A stretch of 64,000 nucleotides of DNA, taken from NCBI RefSeq assembly GCF_022179125.1, contig NZ_BPQG01000074.1:1-64000 (forward strand). Direction: 5' to 3'. Source of the DNA: Methylobacterium cerastii (GTDB lineage Bacteria; Pseudomonadota; Alphaproteobacteria; Rhizobiales; Beijerinckiaceae). The position numbers and the translations under genes are program-made. Of the stretch, positions 26,552 through 34,944 are shown in pieces (position 1 is the first letter of the stretch; the number at the start of each line of letters is the position of its first letter). The notes beneath the pieces are model-generated. The model was given only the letters and a program-made list of their open reading frames with translations, was not told the origin of the DNA and did no database searches.

Positions 26552-26642
26552 GAAAGGGAAAAGGCCATTGGGGGCTGAACTGGCCTTCGTGGATGGGAAA
26601 CACCCCGCCCACGCATCGGTTCCGCGACGCGCAACAATTATT

Positions 26643-27644
26643 TCAGCGCGGCGCCGCGGCCCGTCCGAGGCGGTCGAGGATCGCCTCGCCGAGGCCGTCC
26701 GCGGGGATCGGCGACACCGCGATCGTCGCCGCGCCGTAGGCGTCGAGGTCGCGCAACGCCGCGAACAGCCGGGCGGCGGCTTCCGCGAGATCGCCGCGCG
26801 GGCTGAGGTTCAGCACGGCCCGCGCCTGCGCGATCCCGGCGGGCCGCGAGGCTCCGAACAGCAGCACCGCCTCGTCGGGCTCGATCGCCGTCGCATCGAG
26901 GCGCAGGCGCGCGCGCGGGGCGTAGTGCGAGGCGAGAAGCCCCGGGCCGACGGGCCGGGCCGCGGCGTCCGGCGCCGAGGCGTCGAGCGCCGTCCCGAGA
27001 ACCGACAGGATCGCTGCGCGGGTGATGCCGCCGGGCCGGAGCAGACGCGGCGGCCCGCTGAGGCAGGCGATCACCGTCGACTCGACGCCGACCGGGGTCT
27101 CGCCGCCATCGAGCACGGCGGCGATCCGCCCGTCGAGGTCGGCGAGGACGTGGTCGGCCCGCGTCGGGCTGACCCGGCCCGAGCGGTTCGCCGAGGGCGC
27201 CGCGACGGGCCGCCCGACCGCGGCGAGCAGGTCGCGGGCGAGCGGGTTCGACGGCACCCGCAGCGCGACGCTCGGCAGGCCGGCCCGCGCCAGGTCGCAG
27301 ACGCGGGTGCCGCCGGTCGCCGGCACCACCAGGGTCAGGGGACCGGGCCAGAACGCCTCGGCAAGGCGCAGCGCGAAGGCGTCGAAACGACCCTCGGCCT
27401 CGGCGGCCGCACGGTCCGGCAGATGCGCGATCAGCGGGTTGAAGCGGGGGCGCGCCTTCGCCGCGAAGATCCCGGCGACCGCCTCGGCGTCGGTGGCGTC
27501 GGCGCCGAGGCCGTAGACGGTCTCGGTCGGGAACGCGACGCAGGCGCCGGCCCGGATCAGGCGCGCGGCCTCCGCCACGCCCGCTCCGTCGCTGGAAAGC
27601 TGGGTCGTCGCGCCGGGCGCAGGGATTGACGCGAGATCGTTCAT
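26643..27644 (-). CDS. threonylcarbamoyl-AMP synthase (Sua5/YwlC type)
   Basis: A 333-residue enzyme that makes L-threonylcarbamoyl-AMP from Thr, bicarbonate and ATP for the t6A37 modification of ANN-decoding tRNAs. The YrdC domain (about 20-205) shows GACVAFPTETVYGLGADATD, KARPRFNPLIAHL and PSANRSGRVSPT. The extra C-terminal Sua5 domain, joined by the family-typical GPGLLASHYAPRARLRL linker, shows it is the long Sua5 form rather than short TsaC. The ATG at 27644 gives the standard start. It reads away from the acyl-CoA dehydrogenase gene and ends in a strong terminator. Confidence 0.94.
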   Translation of the reverse strand: MNDLASIPAPGATTQLSSDGAGVAEAARLIRAGACVAFPTETVYGLGADATDAEAVAGIFAAKARPRFNPLIAHLPDRAAAEAEGRFDAFALRLAEAFWPGPLTLVVPATGGTRVCDLARAGLPSVALRVPSNPLARDLLAAVGRPVAAPSANRSGRVSPTRADHVLADLDGRIAAVLDGGETPVGVESTVIACLSGPPRLLRPGGITRAAILSVLGTALDASAPDAAARPVGPGLLASHYAPRARLRLDATAIEPDEAVLLFGASRPAGIAQARAVLNLSPRGDLAEAAARLFAALRDLDAYGAATIAVSPIPADGLGEAILDRLGRAAAPR

Positions 27645-27852
27645 ATATAAACCATCTCCGGCGGTGACGGCGGGGCCGGTTCGGGCGTATGCCGTCAGCG
27701 GAGGGCGTGGGCCGAAGCGCCTTTCACGGAAGAGGGGTCGGGCTGCGCGGAAAGCCGGCGGCCGGGTCTTTCGGGGGCTGCACTAACGCGGCCCCGCGGC
27801 GACGGTCAAACGAGACGCCGAGGCGCGGGCGAACCGCGCCGGGCGGGAGGAC

Positions 27853-29604
27853 ATGCCGATGAGCTACCGCGCGCCCGTATCCGAGATGATGTTCACCCTG
27901 CGCCACGTCGCCGGCCTCGACGGCGCCGGCGCGGTGAGCGTCGAGGACGCGGACGCCATCCTGACCGAGGCCGGGCGGCTCGCGGGCGACGTGCTGGCGC
28001 CGCTGAACCGCGTCGGCGACCGCCACGGCGCGACGCTTTCGAACGGCGTGGTCACCATGGCACCGGGGTTCGCCGCCGCCTACAAGACCTTCGTCGCCGG
28101 TGGCTGGAACGGGCTCACCGCCGACCCGGACCATGGCGGCCAGGGCCTGCCGCAGGTGCTCGACGCCGCCTGCACAGAGATGTGGAACGGCGCCAACCTC
28201 GCCTTCGGCCTGTGCCCGCTGCTGACCGCCGGCGGCATCGAGGCGCTGGCGGCGCACGGCTCCGAGGACCTGAAGGCGCGCTACCTCGGCAAGCTCGTCT
28301 CCGGCGAGTGGACCGCGACGATGAACCTGACCGAGCCGCAGGCCGGCTCGGACCTCGCCGCCCTGCGCACCCGCGCGGAGCCGGCCGGCGACGGCAGCTA
28401 CCGCATCGTCGGCTCGAAGATCTACATCACGTACGGCGCCCACGACATGGCCGACAACGTCGTCCACCTCGTGCTCGCCCGCCTCAAGGACGCGCCGTCG
28501 GGCACCCGCGGCATCTCGCTGTTCCTGGTGCCGAAGGTGCTCCCCGACGGGTCGGAGAACGACCTGCGCTGCTCGGGGCTGGAGCACAAGCTCGGCATCC
28601 ACGCCTCGCCGACCTGCTCGATGGCGTTCGGCGACCGGGGCGGCGCCACCGGCTGGCTCGTCGGCGAGGAGAATCGCGGGCTCGCCTGCATGTTCACGAT
28701 GATGAACAACGCCCGCCTCGGGGTCGGGCTGCAGGGCGTCGGCGTCGCCGAGGCGGCGACGCAGCGGGCGCTCGCCTACGCCCGCGAGCGCAGGCAAGGA
28801 AAAGCGGCGGGCTCCGCCGAGGCGAGCCCGATCGTCGCCCACCCGGACGTGCAGCGCATGCTGCTGACGATGAAGGCCTACACCGCAGCCGCCCGCGGCA
28901 TCTGCTACCTCACCGCGGCCGCCCTCGACGCCGCCGAGGGGCCGGAAGGCAAGGCGGCGCTCGACCGCGCCTCGCTGCTGACGCCGGTGGCCAAGGCCTT
29001 CTCCACCGACATCGCCAACGAAGTCGCCTCGCTCGGCGTGCAGGTGCATGGCGGCATGGGCTTCGTCGAGGAGACCGGCGCGGCGCAAGCGATGCGCGAC
29101 GCCCGCATCCTCGGGATCTACGAGGGCACCAACGGCATCCAGGCGATCGACCTGACCGGCCGCAAGCTGCCGCTGAACGACGGAGCCACGGTGCGGGCGC
29201 AGATCGCCGCCATGCGCCGGGTCGCCGAATCCCTGCTCAAGGCCGCCGACTCCGACCTCGGTCACGCCCCGGCGCGGCTGCGCGCCGGCATCGAAGCCCT
29301 CGACCAGGCGACGAGCCATCAGCTCGCGAGCCTCAGGTCCAACCGGCCGGAGGCGGCGCTCGCCGGCGCGACCCCGTATCTGCGCCTGTTCGGCCTGGCC
29401 CAGGGCGCGGCCTGCCTCGCCCGCGAGGCGCTGGCCTCACGCGCCGCCCTGAAGGCCGGAGAGACCGACCCGGCCCATGCCGGGCGGATCGCGCTGGCGC
29501 GCTTCTTCGCCGAGAACCTGCTGCCGGCGACGGAAGGCCTGGCCCAGGTGGTGATCGACGGCGGCGGGTTTCTGGACGACGCGGGCGCGGTTCTGACGGG
29601 GTGA
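27853..29604 (+). CDS. acyl-CoA dehydrogenase (long, DmdC/AidB-like C-terminal extension type)
   Basis: A 583-residue FAD acyl-CoA dehydrogenase. The core motifs are ATMNLTEPQAGSDLAALRTRA (FAD and substrate loop) and the ending QVHGGMGFVEETGAAQAMRDARILGIYEGTNGIQAIDL, which carries the catalytic Glu in YEGTNGIQ. The first 60 residues (YRAPVSEMMFTLRHVAGLD) and the added C-terminal domain (about 470-583) are typical of the DmdC/FadE-like class of about 590 residues. It starts a same-strand run with an enoyl-CoA hydratase and two SDR genes, suggesting beta-oxidation of an unidentified acyl-CoA. Confidence 0.93.
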   Translation: MPMSYRAPVSEMMFTLRHVAGLDGAGAVSVEDADAILTEAGRLAGDVLAPLNRVGDRHGATLSNGVVTMAPGFAAAYKTFVAGGWNGLTADPDHGGQGLPQVLDAACTEMWNGANLAFGLCPLLTAGGIEALAAHGSEDLKARYLGKLVSGEWTATMNLTEPQAGSDLAALRTRAEPAGDGSYRIVGSKIYITYGAHDMADNVVHLVLARLKDAPSGTRGISLFLVPKVLPDGSENDLRCSGLEHKLGIHASPTCSMAFGDRGGATGWLVGEENRGLACMFTMMNNARLGVGLQGVGVAEAATQRALAYARERRQGKAAGSAEASPIVAHPDVQRMLLTMKAYTAAARGICYLTAAALDAAEGPEGKAALDRASLLTPVAKAFSTDIANEVASLGVQVHGGMGFVEETGAAQAMRDARILGIYEGTNGIQAIDLTGRKLPLNDGATVRAQIAAMRRVAESLLKAADSDLGHAPARLRAGIEALDQATSHQLASLRSNRPEAALAGATPYLRLFGLAQGAACLAREALASRAALKAGETDPAHAGRIALARFFAENLLPATEGLAQVVIDGGGFLDDAGAVLTG

Positions 29605-29620
29605 CGTCAAGGTCCTCGCC

Positions 29621-29734
29621 CGTCATTCCGGGGCCGCGCAGCGGAGCCCGGAATCCAGAACCGCAGGTGGCGCCTTTTCGAGCACGGTTGGCGGCTCTGG
29701 ATCCCGGGCTCGCCTGCGGCGCCCCAGGATGACG
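29621..29734. repeat. palindromic intergenic repeat element
   Basis: The segment begins CGTCATTCCGGGG and ends with its near-complement CCCCAGGATGACG. Inside, GAGCCCGGAATCCAGA faces TCTGGATCCCGGGCTC. This matches the style of dispersed palindromic elements often present in many copies in alphaproteobacterial genomes. It fills most of the 190-base gap between the dehydrogenase and hydratase genes. Confidence 0.75.
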
Positions 29735-29794
29735 GGGTTGGGACGGAAGCGGTGCGGTTCGCGGCGCGATTTGGAACGAACCGGGGAGGCGGAC

Positions 29795-30562
29795 ATGAGC
29801 GAGCAGGTCACGATCACCGACGGAGCGGACGGCGTCCGCTCGATCGTCCTGAACCGGCCCGAGAAGAAGAACGCGCTGACCGGGGCGATGTACGACGCGA
29901 TGCGCGAGGCGCTGGCCTCCGCCGACGCGTCGGACGCCATCGGGGCGGTGGTGTTCTCCGGAATGCCCGGCAGCTTCTGCGCCGGCAACGACATCGCCGA
30001 CTTCGTCACGCGGGCGGAGAAGGCGTTCAGCGAAGCGCCCTCGCTCCGCTTCATCCGCCAGCTGGCGCGCACGGCGACGCCGATGGTCGCGGCGGTGGAC
30101 GGGATCGCGGTGGGCATCGGCACGACGCTGACGCTGCATTGCGACCTCGTCTACGCGAGCCCGGCGGCACGCTTCCGCATGCCGTTCGTCGAGCTCGGCC
30201 TCGTGCCGGAGGCGGCCTCGAGCTACCTGCTGCCGCGGCGGGTCGGGCGCCTCAAGGCGACCGAGCTGCTGCTACTTTCCGAGATGTTCGGGGCGGACGC
30301 GGCCGAATCGCTCGGCCTCGTCAACGCGGTGATGCCCTCCGACATGCTGCTGGAGCACGCGCTCGCCCAAGCCGCGCGCCTCGCCGCACTGCCGCGGGGC
30401 GCCCTCGCCGCATCGCGAAAGCTGATCCGCGGGGATCAGGCCCAGGTCGAGGCGGCTTTGGACGCCGAGGCCGAGGCGTTCGACCGGCAGCTGCGCACGG
30501 AGGAGGCGCAGGGCGCGTTCCGGTCGTTCCTCGCCCGGTCGAAGCCCGGCCCGAGGTCGTGA
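29795..30562 (+). CDS. enoyl-CoA hydratase/isomerase (crotonase) family protein
   Basis: A 255-residue crotonase-fold enzyme. The first oxyanion loop is SFCAGNDIADF, the second lies in AAVDGIAVGIGTTL, and an acid position is in ELGLVPEAASSYLLPRRVG, the pattern of hydratase/isomerase members with a single Glu. Such proteins hydrate or isomerise enoyl-CoA esters. The ATG at 29795 follows GGGGAGGC. Its TGA overlaps the GTG start of the next SDR gene (GTGA), so the two are translationally coupled. With the dehydrogenase upstream it forms part of a beta-oxidation-like set. Confidence 0.92.
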   Translation: MSEQVTITDGADGVRSIVLNRPEKKNALTGAMYDAMREALASADASDAIGAVVFSGMPGSFCAGNDIADFVTRAEKAFSEAPSLRFIRQLARTATPMVAAVDGIAVGIGTTLTLHCDLVYASPAARFRMPFVELGLVPEAASSYLLPRRVGRLKATELLLLSEMFGADAAESLGLVNAVMPSDMLLEHALAQAARLAALPRGALAASRKLIRGDQAQVEAALDAEAEAFDRQLRTEEAQGAFRSFLARSKPGPRS

Positions 30563-31401
30563 AGCCGGACCTCAGCCAGAAGGTCTGCCTCGTGGCGGGC
30601 GCCTCGCGCGGCGTCGGGCGGGGCATCGCCCGGGCGCTCGGCGAGGCCGGCGCCACGGTCGTCGTCACCGCCCGCTCCAGCGAGACCGGGCCGCGCACCG
30701 AGCAGCGCTCCGAATCGATCGAGGACACCAGCCGCGAGGTCGACGCGGCCGGCGGCGACGGGCACCACTACCTCTGCGACCACACCAGCGAGCGCGCCGT
30801 CGACGAACTCGTGCACTGGACACTGCGCCGCTTCGGCCGCATCGACGTGGCGGTGTCGAGCGTCTGGGGCGGCAACGAGGGCTACGACGGCGAAAGCTAC
30901 CCGGACGGGACCGGCTGGGGCACGCCGTTCTGGCGCCGGTCGGCGGAGCCGTTCGCGGAGTTCGCCCGCGTCGGCCCCTATCCCGGGCTGCTGCTCGCCC
31001 GCGCGGTGGCGCCGGCGATGGTCGCGGCCGGGTCGGGGCTGATCGCGCTGGTCTCCTTCGGCACCGCGGAGGGCTACCTCGGCGACGTCTACTACGACCT
31101 CGCCAAGGCGACGACGAACCGCCTCGCCTTCGCCTTCGGAGAGGAACTGCGCCCGCACGGCGTGACGGCGCTCGCGCTCTCGCCGGGCTTCGTGCGCACC
31201 GAGCGCGTCTGCGACCTCGGGCAGGGTGCGCTCGCCACCGAGAGCCCGCTCTACGCCGGCCGCGCCCTGGCGGCGCTCGCCGCCGACCCCGGCGTGATCG
31301 CCCGGACCGGCTTGGTGATCCACGCCGGCGACGTCGCGGCGGAATACGGTTTCACGGATGCCGACGGGACGCGGCCCGCCCGCTTCCGGATCGCGCCGTG
31401 A
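30559..31401 (+). CDS. short-chain dehydrogenase/reductase (first)
   Basis: A 280-residue classical SDR. The cofactor loop is VAGASRGVGRGIA, and the active-site Tyr/Lys lie in YYDLAKATTNRLAFA. It carries an insertion (about 85-130, SSVWGGNEGYDGESYPDGTGW in pieces) longer than in typical SDRs, as in the DHRS1-like group. The GTG start at 30559 overlaps the hydratase stop, and the frame upstream is the hydratase's other frame, so this start is well defined. Substrate is unknown; 3-hydroxyacyl-CoA is suggested only by context. Confidence 0.87.
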   Translation: MKPDLSQKVCLVAGASRGVGRGIARALGEAGATVVVTARSSETGPRTEQRSESIEDTSREVDAAGGDGHHYLCDHTSERAVDELVHWTLRRFGRIDVAVSSVWGGNEGYDGESYPDGTGWGTPFWRRSAEPFAEFARVGPYPGLLLARAVAPAMVAAGSGLIALVSFGTAEGYLGDVYYDLAKATTNRLAFAFGEELRPHGVTALALSPGFVRTERVCDLGQGALATESPLYAGRALAALAADPGVIARTGLVIHAGDVAAEYGFTDADGTRPARFRIAP

Positions 31402-31435
31402 CACGAATCCTCGACACGAACCCGCGGAGGACGCG

Positions 31436-32296
31436 ATGACCGGCACCCTGGCCAAGAAGACCCTGTTCATCACCGGAGCCTCGCGCGGCATCGGGCTCGC
31501 CATCGGCCTGCGCGCGGCCCGCGACGGGGCCAACGTGGTGATCGCGGCCAAGACCGAGACGCCGCACCCCAAGCTCGAGGGCACGATCCATACCGCGGCC
31601 GCGGCGATCGAGGCGGCCGGCGGCCGGGCGCTGCCGCTGGTGGTCGACGTGCGCGACGAGGATTCGGTGCGCCAAGCCTTCGCACGCGCCGCGGAGACGT
31701 TCGGCGGCGTCGACATCGTGGTCAACAACGCCAGCGCGATCTCGCTGACCCCGACGAAGCAGACCGAGATGAAGCGCTTCGACCTGATGCATCAGATCAA
31801 CACGCGCGGCACCTACATGGTCTCGAAATACGCGCTTCCCTACCTGGAGAAGGCGGACAACCCGCACATCCTGATGCTTTCGCCGCCCCTCGACATGGCG
31901 GAGAAGTGGTTTTCGCCGCACCTCGCCTACACCATGGCGAAGTTCGGCATGTCGCTGTGCGTGCTCGGGCTCGCGGGCGAGCTGCGCAGGTCGGGCATCG
32001 CGGTGAACGCGCTGTGGCCGCGGACCACGATCGCGACGGCCGCGGTCAACAACCTGCTCGGCGGCGAGGCCCTGATGCGGGCGAGCCGGACGCCCGAGAT
32101 CGTCGCGGACGCGGCCCACGCGCTGTTTCTGAAGCCGGCTCGCGAGATCACCGGCCAATTCCTGATCGACGACACGTTCCTGTCGCAGAACGGCGTCACG
32201 GATTTTTCGCAATACCGCGTCACCGCCGGCGTGCCCCTTGCGCCGGACTTCTTCGTGCCGGATGCAAGCACGCCGCCGCCCCACGCGCTCGATTGA
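31436..32296 (+). CDS. short-chain dehydrogenase/reductase (HSDL2-like)
   Basis: A 286-residue SDR with ITGASRGIGLAIGLRAARDGANVVIAAKT, where the 'AAKTETPHPKLEGTI' segment is the signature of the HSDL2-like group (hydroxysteroid dehydrogenase-like 2, linked to lipid metabolism). NNASAISLT and the active-site YTMAKFGMSL are also present. The ATG at 31436 follows CGGAGG. It is 34 bases after the first SDR gene and probably in the same operon. Its last codons and stop are repeated as three 29-bp units downstream. Confidence 0.9.
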   Translation: MTGTLAKKTLFITGASRGIGLAIGLRAARDGANVVIAAKTETPHPKLEGTIHTAAAAIEAAGGRALPLVVDVRDEDSVRQAFARAAETFGGVDIVVNNASAISLTPTKQTEMKRFDLMHQINTRGTYMVSKYALPYLEKADNPHILMLSPPLDMAEKWFSPHLAYTMAKFGMSLCVLGLAGELRRSGIAVNALWPRTTIATAAVNNLLGGEALMRASRTPEIVADAAHALFLKPAREITGQFLIDDTFLSQNGVTDFSQYRVTAGVPLAPDFFVPDASTPPPHALD

Positions 32297-32369
32297 GCGC
32301 AAGGCAAAGAGACGCGCTCGACTGAGCGCGAAACCCAAAGACGCGCTCGCCCGAGCGCCCATCCCCAGG
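32283..32369. repeat. 29-bp tandem repeat, three copies, starting at the SDR stop
   Basis: Units begin ACGCGCTCGATTGAGCGC (32283), ACGCGCTCGACTGAGCGC (32312) and ACGCGCTCGCCCGAGCGC (32341), each 29 bases. The first covers the SDR gene's last codons (ALD) and its TGA. Each unit also folds as a small GCGCTCG hairpin, so the array may act as a terminator or mRNA-end structure. It reaches to within 11 bases of the corA start. Confidence 0.85.
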
Positions 32370-32379
32370 TTCGCCCTTC

Positions 32380-33384
32380 GTGATCTTCATCCACCAGCCG
32401 GTCACCGGCACCGGCCAGATGCTGCTGGAGCGCCGCCCCCTCGAACTGCAGGACGCGATCCCCGACGACACCGTCTGGCTCGACATGATCAAGCCGACGC
32501 GGGAGGAGGACCTGAAGGTCGAGGCCTTCATGGGCATCCAGGTGCCGACCCGGGAGGAGATGAAGGACATCGAGCCGTCGGAGCTGCTCTACGTCGAGGA
32601 CGGCGCCCGCTACATGACCGGGCGCGTGCTCTCGAAGGTCAGCGATTCGGAGGATCCGGGGCTCGCCGGCATCACCTTCATCCTGCAGGGCCGCAAGCTG
32701 GTGACGGTGCGCTACGAGGAGCCGCAGGCGTTCCGGATGTACACCCAGCGCGCCGGCCGGGCGACCGGGAGCGGGCCGACGGGGACGCCTTCGGGCGAGA
32801 CCATCCTCGCCGGCCTGATCGAGGCGGTGATCGACCGGGCCGCCGACGTGCTCCAGCTCCAGGGCGAGCGCATCGACCGGCTCTCGGGCAAGATCTTCGA
32901 GGTCCAGGACGACCCCTCCGCCCGGAACACCGCGCTCCAGGACACGCTGCGGGCGCTCGGCCGCCACGGCGACCTGATCTCCAAGCAGCGCGAGAGCCTG
33001 GTCTCGATGGAGCGCATCCTGCTCTCGCTGTCGGCCACCTACCGGACCGCCAAGGCGCCGCGCGAGCTGCGCGAGGACGTGCGCTCGACGCTGCGCGACC
33101 TGCAGTCGCTGGAAGAGCACGCGACCTTCCTGTCCTCGAAGATCCAGTTCCTGCTCGACGCGACGCTCGGGCTGGTGAACCTCGAGCAGAACAACATCAT
33201 CAAGCTGTTCTCGGTCATGGCGGTGGTGTTCATGCCCCCGACGCTGATCGCCTCGATCTACGGGATGAACTTCAAGGCGATGCCGGAGCTGGAATGGAGC
33301 TTCGGCTACCCGATGGCGGTGGTGATGATGGTGGTCGCCGCCGTGCTGCCCTACGTGTTCTTCCGCTGGAAGAAGTGGCTGTAG
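32380..33384 (+). CDS. corA: CorA-family magnesium/divalent cation transporter
   Basis: A 334-residue CorA channel. A long cytoplasmic N-terminal domain with helices (AVIDRAADVLQLQGERIDRLSGKIFEV, RTAKAPRELREDVRSTLRDLQSLEEH in pieces) leads to two C-terminal membrane helices (LFSVMAVVFMPPTLIASIYG and the last 20 residues). The selectivity motif GMN is at 295-297, followed by the acidic PELEW loop. The end RWKKWL is basic, as in CorA. GTG at 32380 starts the IFIHQP conserved opening. It imports Mg2+ and possibly Co2+ or Ni2+ across the inner membrane. It is separated from the SDR gene by the 29-bp repeats. Confidence 0.94.
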   Translation: MIFIHQPVTGTGQMLLERRPLELQDAIPDDTVWLDMIKPTREEDLKVEAFMGIQVPTREEMKDIEPSELLYVEDGARYMTGRVLSKVSDSEDPGLAGITFILQGRKLVTVRYEEPQAFRMYTQRAGRATGSGPTGTPSGETILAGLIEAVIDRAADVLQLQGERIDRLSGKIFEVQDDPSARNTALQDTLRALGRHGDLISKQRESLVSMERILLSLSATYRTAKAPRELREDVRSTLRDLQSLEEHATFLSSKIQFLLDATLGLVNLEQNNIIKLFSVMAVVFMPPTLIASIYGMNFKAMPELEWSFGYPMAVVMMVVAAVLPYVFFRWKKWL

Positions 33385-33409
33385 GCTGCCGTCGCGCGCC
33401 GCGGCAGTG

Positions 33410-33452
33410 CGAACGTCGCGAAAGGCGAGCGTCGCGAGAAGGCGAGCGTCGC
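33410..33452. repeat. short imperfect tandem repeat before the SRAP gene
   Basis: The motif GCGAACGTCGCGAAAG recurs as GCGAGCGTCGCGAGAAG and GCGAGCGTCGCC, three imperfect units of about 16-17 bases. It lies in the 90-base gap between corA and the SRAP gene, directly before that gene's ribosome site (GGACAGGAG). Confidence 0.6.
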
Positions 33453-33474
33453 CGGCGGACAGGAGCCCCTGGGA

Positions 33475-34239
33475 ATGTGCGGACGCTTCTTCATCGCCCA
33501 GGCGCCCGAACTCTTCGCCGAATTCTACGACTACCCCGAGCGCCCGAACTTCCCGCCGCGCTACAACGTGGCCCCGACGCAGCCGGTGCCGATCGTCGTC
33601 GGCGAGGGCGGGGCGCGGCACTTCCGGCTGGTGCGCTGGGGCTTCTGGCCGAGCTGGCTCAAGGACCCCAAGACCTTTCCGCTGGTGATCAACGCCCGGG
33701 TCGAGACCATCCTGGAGAAGCCGACCTTCCGCGGCGCGGTGCGCCACCGGCGCTGCGTCTTCCTGGCCGACGGCTTCTACGAATGGCGCCGCGAGGGCAC
33801 AGGCCGCAACACCGTGCGGACGCCCTTCGCGATCTCGCGCGCGGACGGCGCCCCGATGGCGCTCGCCGGCCTGTGGGAATCCTGGCTCGGGGCGGACGGC
33901 TCTGAGATCGACACGGCGGCCATCGTCACCACCGGGGCGAACGGCACCATGGCGGCGGTCCACGACCGGATGCCGGCGATCCTCTCGCCCGAGCAGGTCG
34001 CGCCCTGGCTCGACACGCGCGACGTGGACCAGGCCGAGGCGGCGGCCCTCTGCCGCCCGTGCCCCGACGAATGGCTCCGCCTCGATCCCGTCTCCGACCG
34101 GGTGAACGCCGTGCGCAACGACGACGCGGCGCTGATCGCGCCCGTCGGGCGCCCCCGTCCGGCGCCGACGCCGCCGGACCTGCCCGCCGCAGAGAAGCCG
34201 CGCTCCAGCGACGAGGACGAGCAGGGGACTCTGTTCTAA
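33475..34239 (+). CDS. SRAP domain protein (YedK/HMCES-like)
   Basis: A 254-residue SOS-response-associated peptidase-fold protein. HMCES/YedK proteins cap abasic sites in single-stranded DNA through a covalent link to Cys2, which is present (MCGRFF). The supporting Asn is in INARVET, the Glu in ADGFYEW and the His in HDRMPAIL, so the active site is complete. The C-terminal 25 residues (Pro-rich, then SSDEDEQGTLF) are disordered. ATG at 33475 is fixed by the need for Cys2. A DNA-repair role at replication is expected; no SOS box was recognised. Confidence 0.95.
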   Translation: MCGRFFIAQAPELFAEFYDYPERPNFPPRYNVAPTQPVPIVVGEGGARHFRLVRWGFWPSWLKDPKTFPLVINARVETILEKPTFRGAVRHRRCVFLADGFYEWRREGTGRNTVRTPFAISRADGAPMALAGLWESWLGADGSEIDTAAIVTTGANGTMAAVHDRMPAILSPEQVAPWLDTRDVDQAEAAALCRPCPDEWLRLDPVSDRVNAVRNDDAALIAPVGRPRPAPTPPDLPAAEKPRSSDEDEQGTLF

Positions 34240-34487
34240 GCGTAAGACTTCAATCACGAAAACGTGAGCGTCGGCGCTGATCCATGTTAGTGCCGTCCCG
34301 GATCGCATACGCGATCGCTTACGTCCGAAATCACGCGCTCGTGACCTCCGCCAGGATCTCACTGTTCGGGGTGTCGGCAGAACCGTCGCAGGCGCGGATG
34401 GCGCGACGTTGCGAGGCCCGGCGCTCGTTACCATCGTGCCGAGATCCGGTGCGAGCCGAAGCCGCCGACCTCCACCCGCGCGCGACG

Positions 34488-34907
34488 ATGGATCGTATGA
34501 GTTGTGAGAGCCGGTTGATGATGGCGTCTTGGTGCGAGAAGGCGATCCTCGCCGCGCAGATACGGCAGAGTCGCCGACGGATCGGCGATGCGAACGATCT
34601 GATGGAACGGTCCCGTTCCGCGATCGAGCGGTCGCGCGCGGCGATACGATCCTCCCACACGCAGATCGCCGCGCCGACGCGGGCCACGGCGTCGGCGACG
34701 CCCGCCTCCGCCGCCCGGACGCTTCTGGCGGACATGAGCGCCGACGCGCTCGACGCGATCGTCGACGACTTCTCCGCCGCCTACCTGGAAGCGGAGGCGA
34801 CGGGGAACGACGAGACCGCCGAGATCGTTCGACAGGCCCTCGTCGTCCTCGGGCGCCACCTCGCCCATGAGCTCGGGCCGAAGGCGGCCGGAGTGCAAAT
34901 CAACTGA
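34488..34907 (+). CDS. hypothetical helical protein with RSR-type repeats
   Basis: A 139-residue protein. Residues about 20-60 carry an amphipathic repeat (RQSRRRIGDANDLMERS, AIERSRAAIRSSHTQI), of a kind frequent in small Hyphomicrobiales proteins. The C-terminal part (ADMSADALDAIVDDFSAAYLEAEATGNDETAEIVRQAL in pieces) is acidic and helical. There is no signal or membrane segment. The start is uncertain: ATG at 34488 or 34497; an upstream start at 34284 would add Arg-rich sequence without gene character. The next small gene starts 38 bases later on the same strand. Function unknown. Confidence 0.55.
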   Translation: MDRMSCESRLMMASWCEKAILAAQIRQSRRRIGDANDLMERSRSAIERSRAAIRSSHTQIAAPTRATASATPASAARTLLADMSADALDAIVDDFSAAYLEAEATGNDETAEIVRQALVVLGRHLAHELGPKAAGVQIN

Positions 34908-34944
34908 TTGGCTCCGTAGGAGACCGAGCCCAAGGGGTCATCGT

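Noticed and set aside
34284-34487. upstream extension of the 34488 gene
   Set aside because: The added 68 residues are Arg/Ala-rich without conserved character, and the sequence around 34240-34300 looks like a leader.
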